Of a stretch of 64,000 bases of DNA, positions 1-10,658 are shown in pieces. The notes beneath the pieces are model-generated. The model saw only the letters and a list, made by a program, of their open reading frames with translations. It was not told where the DNA came from and searched no databases. This DNA comes from PALSA-911 sp963743035 (GTDB lineage: Bacteria > Pseudomonadota > Alphaproteobacteria > Acetobacterales > Acetobacteraceae). Both the position numbers and the translations under genes were made by a program. The stretch is taken from positions 310,001 through 374,000 of the forward strand of contig CAVUOB010000004.1 of assembly GCA_963743035.1 (NCBI GenBank). Reading direction: 5' to 3'. Position 1 is the first letter of the stretch. Every line of letters begins with the position of its first letter.

Positions 1-3000
1 CACCCGGCATGGGCCCGGGCCAAGTGGCGATCGCGGCGCGCAACGGGCCGCACAGCACCGTCGTATCCGGCACACGCGACGCGGTTGCGGCAATCGCCGC
101 CGATTTCGAGCAGCGCGGCATCCGCTCACAGGTGCTGACCGTTTCGCACGCCTTCCACTCCCCGCTGATGCGGCCGGCGATGGCCGGGCTGGCGGATTGC
201 GCGGCAGCGCTTCTGCCGAGTGCGCCGCGCATCCCCTGGATCTCCACCCTCACCGCGCAGACGATCACCATGCCGCCGGATGCCGGCTACTGGTGCGATC
301 ATGCGCTGCGCCCGGTGGATTATCCTCGGCGCCATCCGCGCACTGGGCGAGGCCGGGGCAACCGATTTCATCGAAATCGGTCCCGGGCGGCACCCTGCTT
401 GCCCTGGGCCGGCAATGCCTCGATGGCGACAATCTGGCCTGGCTTGCCTCCCTCAGCCGGCGCGGCGAGCAGAAGGAAATCCTCGGCAGCCTCGGCGAGC
501 TCTACACTATCGGCCACAGCGATCGACTGGGATGGTTTCAACCGAGCGCATCCTGCGCGGCGGATCTCGCTGCCCACCTATCCGTTCGAACATCGCCGCT
601 TCTGGCTGGACGACACCCGCCAGACCGTACGAACAACCCAACGAGGCAACCGGGCTTGCCGGCACGCGGCTGCGCTCGGCGCTGCCGGACGCGCAGTTCG
701 AGGCCAGCTACAGCCTGGCCCGGCTGCCCTGGCTGAACGATCACCGCATCTACGGCATGCCCGTGCTGCCGACCACGGTCGGCCTCGCCGCCCTGACGGA
801 TGCCGCGCGCCGGCATTTCGACACCGATGACGTCGCCGTCGAGAACCTGCAATACCGCGAAGCCCTGGTGCTGCCGGAGGCGGGCGACAGCGCACTGGAC
901 CGGGTGGTGCAGATCATCCTCACCCCGCTCGGCACCGACCGCGCCGAGTTCCGCCTGGCCAGCCTGGGCCCGACGGGGTGGCGCACGCATATGGCCGGCA
1001 TGGTATCTGGCGTAACCGATCTGCCGGCGGAGCGCATCCAGCTCGACCAGATCCGCGCCCGTTGCGCCACGGTCATTCCGCCGGAGCGCTACTACCCCGC
1101 CATCCACGCCCTGGGCCTGGAATACGGCCCGTCCTTCCAGGGCATCCGGTCCCTGCAACGCGGCGATGGCGAGACGCTGACCCACGTGGTGCTGCCAGAG
1201 GTACCGGGGGCACAGCTCGCATCCGGCAACGGGCTGCACCCGGCCTTGCTGGATGCCTGCCTGCACGTCTATCCCGCGCTGGTGGATGCCTACGGCGATT
1301 TCGGCCCGCAATTCCCGCTGCATCGGCCGGTGTTCCTGCCGATTTCAGTGGAATCCTTCCTTGCCGCCTCCACCGGGCACAAATCCGTCTGGGTCCACGC
1401 CGTCCGGCGCCAGGCGCCTGCCGGGGAAGATGGCGTCCTGGTCGTCGACCTCGCGATCTACGACGAGGCCGGCGCCTGGGCCGGTGCGATCCAGGGCCTG
1501 GCGCTCAAGCGCCTGCCGCCGGAAAAGCTGAACCCGGAACAGGCAGCGGGCAAGCTGGATTGCCTGTATCAGCTGCAATGGGAAGAGCGCCCTGCCCTGC
1601 CGGATGCCGCCGATGCGGCGATGAATGGCGGTTGGCTGCTGCTCGCCGATCGGCAGGGCGTCGCGGCGGGCATTGCCGCCGAGCTGCGACGGCACGGCGC
1701 GGACTGCACATTGCTGCATCCCGATGATCCCGTCCTGGCGGACGCAGAATGGGGCGACAGCGAGACGCTGGCCGAGGATCTTGCCCGGCTTCTCGCTTCC
1801 GGCGAGAAGCCGGTGCAGCGCATCCTGCATCTCTGGGCGCTGGACGCGACGCCGGAGGCCGATCCGGAATCAACCCAGCGCCGCATCGCCGGCAGCGCGC
1901 TGGCCCTGGTCCAGGCCGTCGGCGCCGCGCGCGCCCAGGGCAGCGCCGATGCTCGCATCTGGTTCGTCACCGCCAACGCCACCGCTGCCGGCAACCAGCC
2001 GCCCGACCCCGCCCAGGCCACGCTCTGGGGCTTCGGACGCAGCGCGGCGCTGGAACATCCGCAAATCTGGGGCGGCCTGATCGATACCGACCGGGCCACG
2101 CACCCCGATGCCCTGCTGCGCGAAATCCTGCGCAGCGACGGGGAGGAGCAGATCGCGCTGCGCGGAATCCAACGCCTCGCCGCCCGCTTCGTCCGCGCGC
2201 CTGTCCCCGACGCGCCGGCGACTGGTGTGGATCCGGAGGGCTGTTATCTCATCACCGGCGGGCTCGGCGCGCTCGGTGTCGAAATCGCTGAATTCCTGAT
2301 CATCACGGCGGGGCGCGAAGCATCTCGTGCTGGTCAGCCGCCGCGGTGAGGCCGATCCGCAGGCCGCGCCGATCCGCGAGCGGCTGGCATCGCTCGGCGC
2401 CGACATCGCCATTCGCCAGGCCGATATCGCCAGCCCCGCCGATGTCGGGCAACTACTCGCCGGCATCGAACAGGGGCCCTGGCCGCTGAAGGGCGTGTTC
2501 CACGCCGCCGGCCTGCTCGATGACGGCATCCTCGCGCAGATGACCTGGGCGAAATTCTGGCGCGTCCTGGCGCCGAAAATCGCCGGCGGCTGGCTGCTGC
2601 ATGAACACACGAAGCATCTGCAACTGGATCACTTCGTGCTGTTCTCCTCGGTCCTCAGCCTGATCGGTTCCGCCGCGCAGACCAACTACACCGCGGCCAA
2701 CGCCTATCTGGATGCGCTGGCGGCGCATCGGCGCGGCCTGGGCCTGCCGGCGCTGGCGCTGAACTGGGGCCCCTGGGCGGAATCCGGCCTGGCCACGGCA
2801 TCCGGGGAGCGCGGGGAAGCGATCTGGCGGTCCCGCGGCACGCATTACATCCCGGTCGAAACCGGCTGGCGGGCGATGGACGCGCTGATCGGCAGCGAAC
2901 TCGGCCATGCCGCGATCACCCTCACCGACTGGCCGGTGTTCCTGAGGCAATTTACTACCCCGCCGCCGCTGTTCGCGGCACTTTCCCAACAGGCCGGCGC

Positions 3001-4147
3001 CCGCCCCGCGCCCGCCCAGGATGGAACCGCCATCCGCGCCCGGCTGGAGGCCGCTGCGCCGGAAGATCGCCGCGCCTTGCTCGGCGGCTTCATCCGCCAG
3101 CAGGCCAGGACCACCCTGGCGCTGACCGAGGAGATCGACACCACGCGCTCGCTGCGCGAATACGGCCTGGATTCGCTGATGGCCGTCACTTTGGTCAACC
3201 GGTTGGAGGCCGCGCTCGGCATCAAGATCGCCGCCACCAAGCTGATCGCCGGCCCCAGCGTGGACCTGCTGGCCGACGAGATCCTGCCCGATCTGCCGCT
3301 CGGTGACGCGCCGCCGCAACCCCGCGCCGCCGCAACCCCCACCGCGCCCGCCGGGCGCTGGATCGTCACCGTCGGCCCCCGCGCCGCGCCCCGGATGCGG
3401 CTGTTCTGCTTTCCCTTCGCCGGCGGCGGCTCGGCGGTGTTCCAGACCTGGGCGCAAGGCATCGACCCCGGCATCGAGGTGGTGGCGATCGAACCGCCGG
3501 GACGCCTCAGCCGCATCCTGGAGCTGCCGGTCACCGCCATGGGCGATTTCGTCGATCAGCTGCTGCCGGAAATGACGGGCCTGCTCGACCGGCCCTTCGC
3601 CTTCTTCGGCCATTGCCTGGGCGGGTTGACCATGTACGAAACCGCGCGGCGCCTGATCGCCACCACCGGCCACCGGCCGCTGCACCTGTTCGCCTCCGGC
3701 GCCCGGCCGCCGGATGCGCTGGCCGACATGGGCCCGTTCGAGGAACGCCTGATGCGCGACCTGCTGGCGCTGGCGGAATTCCGCGTCAATCTGCCCGCGC
3801 ATCTGCAGCCCGACGACGTGTTCGCCGACATCGTCCGCCATTTCGACATGCAGGCGACCGACCGCTTCCTGGACGATCCGGAACTGCGCCGGCTGATGCT
3901 GCCGGTGGTCCGCGCCGAATTCCAGATGGTCGCCAATTACACCCATGTCCCGGAAACCCCTTGGGAGATCCCGATCACCTGCTTCGCCAACCGCGGCGAC
4001 ACGTATGTCTCCCGCCAGCATGCGCTGGGGTGGGGTCGGTTTACGAATACACGGTTGCAGATACATATTCGCTCGGGCGATCACTTTTCGATCGTCGATG
4101 ATGTCAAGTTCATTCAGGCCGAGATCAACCGAGAGCTGAAATCATGA
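1..4147 (+). pseudogene. Type I polyketide synthase, C-terminal part (AT-DH-KR-ACP-TE), frameshifted
   Basis: This is the 3' part of a modular or iterative reducing polyketide synthase; the KS lies before the window. Seen in order: the end of an acyltransferase domain with HAFH (the malonyl-CoA-type motif) and the linker LPTYPFEHRRFW near 569-604; a dehydratase at about 690-1500 with HxxxGxxxxP (HRIYGMPVLP) and DACLH; a ketoreductase at about 2240-2870 with GGLGALG, an LDD motif (B-type) and Ser/Tyr catalytic residues; an ACP with GLDSL near 3165; and a thioesterase at about 3385-4147 with GHCLGG, GDT and GDHF. No enoylreductase is visible. The reading frame shifts near 320, 390, 520, 640 and 2310, each consistent with one extra base. 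The domains are otherwise well conserved, so sequence error is at least as likely as decay. The thioesterase resembles type II (GrsT-like) enzymes, but its nucleophile codon (3614-3616) is Cys, not Ser. Confidence 0.9.
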
Positions 4148-4194
4148 CCGATGCCACGCACCTGCCGGCCTACAAGAGCCGGGGCTGAGGCCAT

Positions 4195-7100
4195 ATGAGC
4201 GAACCCAATCCCCACCATCTCGACCCTGGCGATCTCGCCGCCTGGCTGGCGCGGATCGGCCTGTCGAAATACGCGGCGGTATTCGCCGAAAACGGCATCG
4301 GGGTGGATATCCTCGGCGACCTCACCGAAGCCGATCTGGCGGGCATGGGCGTCGTGCTCGGCGACCGCAAGCGCCTGCTGCGCGCCATCGTGCTGCTGCA
4401 GGACGCACCGCCAGCCCCCACCGCGCCCGCGCCCCCACCGCCCGCGTCCCCTGCCGCCGCCCCTTCCCAGGAATCCTGGCGGCGGCATTTGACCGTGCTG
4501 TTCTGCGACCTGGTCGGCTCCACGCCGATGTCGCACCGGCTGGACCCCGAGGATTTCAGCCAGATCATCCGCGATTTCCAGGATGCCTGCTCCGGCGCCA
4601 TCACCCGCGGCTCCGGCTACATCGCCCGCTATATGGGCGACGGCATCCTGGCCTATTTCGGCTACCCCCAGGCGCATGAGGACGATGCGCAGAGCGCCGT
4701 GCAGGTCGGGCTGGAACTGGTCGCCAAGGTCGCCCAGCTGAGCACCCCAGACGGCGAGCAGCTGCATGTGCGCGTCGGCATCGCCACCGGGCTGGTGGTC
4801 GTGGTCGGCGAGGCGATCGGCAGCGGCATGTCGCAGGAACAATCGGTCGTCGGCGAGACGCCCAACCTCGCCGCCCGGCTGCAGGCGCTGGCCGAGGCCG
4901 ACACCGTGCTGATATCGGACAGCACCTACCAGCTGGTCGGCGACATGTTCGCCTACGAGGACCGCGCCCTGCACCAGATCAAGGGCCTGGACATGCCGGT
5001 CCGCGTCTGGCGGGTGCTGCGGGAGCGCAAGAACGAAAGCCGGTTCGACGCCACCCGCTCGCGCAACCTCACGCAACTGATCGGCCGCACGCCGGAAGTC
5101 ACCCGCCTGTCCGAGCTCTGGGCGATGTCGAAGACCGGCAAGGGCCGCGTCGTCCTGGTGTCCGGCGAGGCCGGGATCGGCAAGTCGCGCCTCGGCCGGG
5201 CGCTGCTGGATTCGGTGGTGAACGAGCCGCACTACGCCATGCGCTACCAGTGCTCGCCGCACCACGTCCAAAGCCCGCTCTACCCCATCATCGGCCAGCT
5301 CGAGCACGCGGCGAATTTCGAGCGCGACGACAGCCCTGACCTGAAGCTGGACAAGCTGCAGCGGATCCTGGGCGAAGGCAGCCTCGACACCCATGGCGAC
5401 ATGGCGCTGTTCGCCGCGCTGCTGTCCATCCCCGCGGAGCACCGCTATCCGCTGCCGGAACTGACCCCGGCGCGGCTGCGCGAACGCACGATCGAGGCGC
5501 TGGTCCGCCAGCTCTTCAGCCTCGCCGCGCGCCGGCCGGTGCTGCTGGTGATGGAGGACCTGCACTGGGTGGACCCCACCACGCTGGAACTGGTGAAACG
5601 CTGCGTGGAGGGGATCAAGACCGCGCCGGTGCTGGCGCTGCTGACGTTCCGGCCGGAATTCTTTCCGCCCTGGCTCGACGAGCCGCATGTCAGCATGTTC
5701 CGGCTCAACCGCCTCGGCCATGAGGAGGTGGTGGCGATGATCGAACGGGTGACCGGCGGACGCACGCTGCCGCCGGATGTCTATGCCCAGATCGTCAGCC
5801 GCACCGACGGCGTGCCGCTGTTCGTGGAGGAACTGACCAAGACCGTGCTCGAATCCGGCATCCTGCGCGAAGCCGGCGATCGCTATGAACTGGTCGGCCC
5901 GCTGCCCCCGCTGGCCATCCCCGCCACGCTGCAGGAAACGCTGATGGCCCGCCTGGACCGGCTGGCCTCGATCCGCGAAGTGGCGCAGGTCGCCGCCGCG
6001 CTCGGGCGCGAATTTTCCTACCGCCTGCTCAGCGGCGTCACCCAGATGCCGCGCACGGAGCTGTCCGCCGCGCTCGCCCAGCTCTCGGGCGCCGACATGA
6101 TCCATGGCCGCGGCGACCCGCCGGACAGCCACTACATCTTCAAGCACGCGCTGGTACAGGGCGCCGCCTACGAGACCCTGCTGCGCACCAAGCGCCGCCA
6201 GCTACATGCGCGTATCGCCGAAGTATTGGTCAAGGAATTTTCCGGCACGGCGGAAACCCAGCCCGAGCTGATCGCGCATCACCTCAGCCAGGGCGGGCTG
6301 GCGGAAAGCGCGATCCAGTATCTGCGCCGCGCCGCCCAGCGTTCGATCCAGCGCTCGGCCAATGCGGAGGCGATCAGCCTGCTCAAGCAGGCGCTGGATC
6401 TGCTGCACACGCTACCGGACACGCCCGAGCGCCAGCAATCCATGCTGGACGTGGACATCGCGCTCGGCCAGGCGATGATCGCCGGCATCGGCTACGCCGC
6501 GCGGGAAACGCGGGAGGTGTTCCTCCGGGCCAAATCCCATATCGACGACACGACCGAACCGGCGAAGAAGCTGGCGATCCTGTACGGGCTGTGGGCCGGC
6601 TACTATGTCGGCAGCGACCTGCCCATGCAGCGGGAAATCGGCGAGGCGTTCCTGGCGGAGGCGAACCAGCTGGGCGACATCGCCGCGCAATGCGTCGCCA
6701 ACCGGCTGCTCGGCACCACGCTGGTGACGCTCGGGGAGTTCGAGGCCGGGCGCATCCGCCTGGAAACGGCCTGCGCGCTGTACAACCCCGCCGAGCACCC
6801 GCGCTACCGCTTCCAGTACGGCCAGGACATCAATGCCACCGCGCTCTGCTACCTCACCTGGGCGTTGTGGCATCTCGGCGAATATGACCGCGCGCTGGAG
6901 GTCGGCCAGCAGGCCATGGATCGGGCACAGTCCCTCGCCCATCCGCACACCATCGCCTACACGATGTGTCACGCGATGGGCATGATCGACGCCTTCCGCC
7001 GCCGGCCGCAGGCGATCGCCGGCTACGCCCAGGACATCGTCCATCTCTGCGAGGAGCACGGCTTTCCGTTCTGGGCCGCCGGCGGCCGCATCCTGGCCGG

Positions 7101-7612
7101 GTGGGCGAGCACGCAGCTTGGCAGCAACGGACGGGGGCTCGGAGCAGTTCCGGTCCGGCCTTGCCGCCTGGCGCGGCAGCGGCGCAAGCATCTGGGTGCC
7201 CTATTACCTGGCGCTGGAGGCAGAAGCGCAGGCCCGGCTCGGCCAGCTGGATGCATCGGTCGCGCACGATCAACGAGGCGTTCGCCGTGGCCGCGGAAAC
7301 CGGCGAGAGCTGGTCGAGCGCGGAGCTGCTGCGCATCAAGGCGGGCATCGTGCTCGCCTGCGATCCGTCCGACACCGCGCAGGCAGAGGCGCTGCTGGAA
7401 GAAGGCCTGGAGATCGCCCGCGAGCAGCATGCCAGGTTCTGGCAGGCCTGCGTCGCCGCGGATCTGGCCCGGCTCTGGCGGGCCGCCGGGCGGGAGCAGG
7501 AGGCGCGCGAACTGCTGGCGCGGCATGGCGACCGCCGATCGGGCAGCCGGCCATCGGCGGGCAAAGCACGAATGCTGCGGCCGGCCTGCCGCAGGGTGCC
7601 ATCCAGGATTGA
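4195..7612 (+). pseudogene. SAM-domain class III adenylate cyclase with AAA ATPase and TPR region, frameshifted near the 3' end
   Basis: This is a probable signalling nucleotide cyclase of about 1,135 residues. Residues about 8-68 form a SAM domain. Residues about 98-260 form a class III cyclase homology domain with both metal-binding Asp motifs (LFCDLVGSTP and YMGDGILAYFG) and the NLAAR transition-state motif. An AAA/NACHT-like ATPase follows (Walker A GEAGIGKSRLG, Walker B LLVMEDLHW), then a long alpha-helical TPR-type region. The first ~975 residues are in one frame. Surplus bases near 7130 and 7265 move the rest into the next two frames. The end is placed at the stop near 7612 and is uncertain. 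It starts 47 bp after the polyketide synthase and is followed by the patatin gene, so the three may be co-transcribed. Whether it makes cAMP or cGMP is not shown by the sequence. Confidence 0.85.
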
Positions 7613-7655
7613 CCGGAGGCTGCACGAACCCATCGACTTCCACCGGAGGACGCCC

Positions 7656-8950
7656 ATGACCGAACAACCTAGCCAGCCTGCCGAAAACAACCCTGGCCAA
7701 AACAACCGGGGCCAAAACGGCCAGAAAAAGGGCCGCACGGTTCTGATGCTGGGCGGCGGCGCCCCGAATTTTCCGTTGATGGCGGGCGCGCTGCTCGCCT
7801 TCCATCGCGGCGGCATCGGCTTCGACCTGATTTCCATGACCGGCGCCGGCTCGGTGCTCGGACTGATCTACCTGTCGCCGAAAGGCCTGACGCGGGAACA
7901 GGCGCTGGAGAACGCGGTCAATTACGGCATCGCCAACTCGCTCTATGCGATGCTGCCGGTCAACTACAAGATGTTCCAGAAATCCGGCTATCGCGCCGAC
8001 CGGTTTCGCGAATACTGCAACAACAATCCGTATCTGCAGCGGATCATGAACCAGTACGGCATGAACGAGGGCGACAAGCTGCGCAGCGACGCGGTGCAGT
8101 TCATGCTGGCGATGATGTGCCCGACCGACCTGAACCTGTACAGCACCGGCCTATGCGCCCATGCGCCGTTCATCGAGCACGTGGTCGATTTCGCCGGGCT
8201 CAGGGAACCAATCGATCGACTGCGTGCTGAACGCCTATTGCATCGAGGACAAGAAGATCCAGGAGTGGCGCAAGGACATGATCGACGTGCATCATTTCCG
8301 CGCCAGCCTGTCCTTCCCCTTTATCTACCCGCCCTATCGCGTGGACGGAAAGCACTACTTCGAAGGGCGCTGCCTACGAGGCGCTGAACCTGGGCGGGGT
8401 CGGGGTGATCGAGGACCCCGACAGCGAGGAGATATTCCCCGACAACGACGACAACCCGGACCACCATCATCCGCATTTCGACAATATCATCGTGTTCAAC
8501 ATCATGACGCGGGACCTGATCAAGCGGCCGCGCAACCTGTGGGACGCCTATGGCCAGTCGATCATCCTGCCGCTGGTCGCCAATGCGCAGAACGAGGAGA
8601 AGCTCCTGCGGATCTGGCAGTCCTACGGCCATCTGTTCGGCCCGCTGAAAAACGCCAACCCGGATCATCCGGAAGACAGGAAACTGATCGATGCCGTCCA
8701 GGTATTGCTGGATCGCGTGAACGCGCAGCCGATAAGGCCAAGGGCAAGCGCCCGATCACCGTGGAGATGCTGCGCGAGAAACTACCGCCGACGGATCTGC
8801 GAAGTGGATTTCGAAATTCCGGCCGACCATCAGGCGCAGACGCTGGAATGGAAGCGGTCCAACCTGGAGTTCCTGTTCCAGCTGGGCGTCCAGACCGGAG
8901 AGCAATTCGTCAACGCAAATCAGGAACTGGTTCGGCGACCAGCCGCCTGA
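7656..8950 (+). pseudogene. Patatin-like phospholipase family protein, frameshifted, atypical catalytic motifs
   Basis: The start codon follows a GGAGG site (caccggaggacgccc ATG). The N-terminus is low-complexity (Asn/Gln/Gly) and is followed by a patatin-type oxyanion loop, TVLMLGGGAPNF. The expected nucleophile elbow GxSxG reads TGAGSVLGL, and the expected Asp-Gly-Gly/Ala dyad motif reads YFEGAAYEALNLGG, so both catalytic positions look non-standard. Frames change near 8210, 8367, 8722 and 8800; three fit one extra base and one a missing base. Stitching them gives about 430 residues, ending in a conserved-looking LEWKRSNLEFLFQLGVQTG helix. It may be a membrane-lipid or polyketide-related hydrolase, or a non-catalytic patatin-fold protein. 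It converges on the cupin gene 22 bp away. Confidence 0.75.
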
Positions 8951-8972
8951 AACCCCGGGACGGACCGGCGAG

Positions 8973-9443
8973 TCACCTGGCCGCGAAGAACGCCGCGATC
9001 GCCGGATTGGCCGCCAGCTCCGCCCGCTCCTGCTCACTGGGCAGCTGCGGGCGGTCGCGGTCGTGGTTCACCATGCACAGGAAGCCCAGGGGCTCCCCGT
9101 CGGTGGCGCGGAACTGGTGCCAGACCCAGGGGGGAATGGTGATCAGGTCGTGCGGCTTGACCGCGCGCACGGTGTCGCCGAGCAGGCATTGGCCGTGGCC
9201 GCGCAGGATCATCACCGCGTGCATATGCTCATGGCGCTCCAGCGTGGAGTAGCCGCCGGCGTCCATCTCGAAATAGCGCAGCTCGCAGCCGAGGGCGGGC
9301 TCCTTGAACAGGGTCTGGCGGGAGATCGCCTTGAACGGCGCGGCGCCGTCTTCCTTGTAGGGGGCGTGCACCACGTCGTCCCAGCGAAAGCCGTCGCGGG
9401 ATGCGCGCAGCAGGTCGGCGGTCTGGTTTGTGTCGATGTCCAT
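8973..9443 (-). CDS. Cupin-domain protein, candidate methylthioxylulose-phosphate methylsulfurylase
   Basis: This is a 156-residue single-domain cupin. The metal-binding motif is visible as RHEHMHAVMILRGHG followed by IPPWVWHQF. It starts 5 bp after the RuBisCO-like gene, so the two form one transcription unit. In Rhodospirillum rubrum a cupin encoded beside the RuBisCO-like protein converts 1-methylthioxylulose 5-phosphate to 1-deoxy-D-xylulose 5-phosphate with release of methanethiol. The same neighbourhood here makes that role the best guess. Generic cupin functions cannot be excluded from the fold alone. Confidence 0.75.
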   Translation of the reverse strand: MDIDTNQTADLLRASRDGFRWDDVVHAPYKEDGAAPFKAISRQTLFKEPALGCELRYFEMDAGGYSTLERHEHMHAVMILRGHGQCLLGDTVRAVKPHDLITIPPWVWHQFRATDGEPLGFLCMVNHDRDRPQLPSEQERAELAANPAIAAFFAAR

Positions 9444-9448
9444 GGGAC

Positions 9449-10558
9449 CTATCCGTAAACATGCTCGGCGACGGCGCGGACGAAGGCGGCGGTTTCCTCC
9501 GTCAGCCTCTCGCGCGCGAGCAGCAGGTTGCCGCCGATCAGCAACATCGTGTCCGGTCCGTAGAAGTCAAGCTTTTCGGGCACACGGGCCAGAGTCATGC
9601 CGCCCGCAGGCACCGGCAGCGCCGCCAGCAGCGGGGCTTCGGGCACCGTCGCGTTGCCGGCCAGGCGGCGGCAGGTCTCCGGCGAATAGCCGAACCGGCC
9701 GCCATAGGTGGGAAACACCACCGCATCCGCCCCCATCAGGGGAAACAGCCTGCCGATCAGCAGCTCCGGCGCGATGCGCGCCGCGCCGCCCAGGGTCGGG
9801 TGGGCCATGAACGCGATGTCGGGGTTGTCGCGCACCAGCGCCTGGATATTGGACGGCCCGGCGATCATCGGCGCGACGATGACCGTGGCGATCCCGGCCT
9901 CGCGCGCCAGCGCCAGCTGCGCGCGCATCTGATCGAGGCTGCCGGACAGGCTGGGCGCATATTGCGTGGCGTGGCCGGTATCCGCATTGGCCCGGCGCAC
10001 GGCCTGCGCGCAGGCGCGGGCGCGTTCGGCGAAAGGGCTGTAGGCCTGGTCGGCCAGGCCGTGGTCGTCCTTGATGAAATCCACCCCGCCGCGGGCGAAG
10101 CGCTCCGCCAGCGTGGCGAGCCGCGCCGGTGGCATGCCTTGCGGCTTCAGCGCGGAGCAGGTCAGCGCCCGCCGGGACGCGCCCACGCGCCGGCGCAGGC
10201 CGGCGATGCCGTGGCGCGGTCCGGCGAACAGGCCGGGCGGAAGGACCATGTCGTGCAGCACCACATCCGGGTGCAGCGAGGTGTTGCCGAACAGCATGTT
10301 CAGCAATTGCCCGCAATCGCCGCCGCCCTGGCTGCCGAGAATCGTGGCGGTCGCCAGGCCGATCCGCACCTCGAACACGCCGTGCCGGAGTTCGGCGATC
10401 GCCTCGACCTGTCCGACGATATCGGTCAGCACCGATGGTTCGTCGATCGCCTCGATCGGCATTTCCACGCTTTGCTCGACGGCGATGGACCTGGCGCGCG
10501 CCTCGATGGCGGATGCCTCGGCCTGGACATGATAGATGGCGGTTATGCGTGACGTCAT
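9449..10558 (-). CDS. RuBisCO-like protein (form IV), candidate 5-methylthioribulose-1-phosphate isomerase
   Basis: This 369-residue protein has the RuBisCO large-subunit fold: an N-terminal alpha/beta domain followed by a TIM barrel. Barrel motifs are visible, including SALKPQG, the lysine motif GGVDFIKDDHG (the RuBisCO carbamylated Lys, but with His where true RuBisCO has Glu), FMAHPTLGG and FPTYGGRFGY. Loss of the full RuBisCO active-site set argues against CO2 fixation. In R. rubrum such a protein isomerises 5-methylthioribulose 1-phosphate in the methylthioadenosine-isoprenoid shunt, and the downstream cupin gene matches that arrangement. The alternative is an RLP of apionate or other sugar-acid catabolism. 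Substrate for the proposed path would come from polyamine synthesis; speE and speD lie about 8 kb away. Confidence 0.85.
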   Translation of the reverse strand: MTSRITAIYHVQAEASAIEARARSIAVEQSVEMPIEAIDEPSVLTDIVGQVEAIAELRHGVFEVRIGLATATILGSQGGGDCGQLLNMLFGNTSLHPDVVLHDMVLPPGLFAGPRHGIAGLRRRVGASRRALTCSALKPQGMPPARLATLAERFARGGVDFIKDDHGLADQAYSPFAERARACAQAVRRANADTGHATQYAPSLSGSLDQMRAQLALAREAGIATVIVAPMIAGPSNIQALVRDNPDIAFMAHPTLGGAARIAPELLIGRLFPLMGADAVVFPTYGGRFGYSPETCRRLAGNATVPEAPLLAALPVPAGGMTLARVPEKLDFYGPDTMLLIGGNLLLARERLTEETAAFVRAVAEHVYG

Positions 10559-10658
10559 TCTTGCCTGCAGCGGATCCGGTCGGAAGGGCCGGCGATCATC
10601 GGGGCGGACAGCGGATCGCGCCAGTGCTTATCGAGAGCGAGATAGCGAGCGAGCGCGG

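Noticed and set aside
4144..4188. 14-codon frame overlapping the polyketide synthase stop
   Set aside because: Too short, no ribosome-binding sequence of note and no similarity seen; an ATGA overlap alone is not enough.
4114..6147. Long antisense frame opposite the cyclase gene
   Set aside because: Composition-driven open frame with no domain. The plus-strand cyclase motifs are unmistakable.
9449..10558. True RuBisCO and CO2 fixation
   Set aside because: The active-site set is incomplete (His where RuBisCO has Glu after the carbamylated Lys) and no Calvin-cycle genes are nearby.
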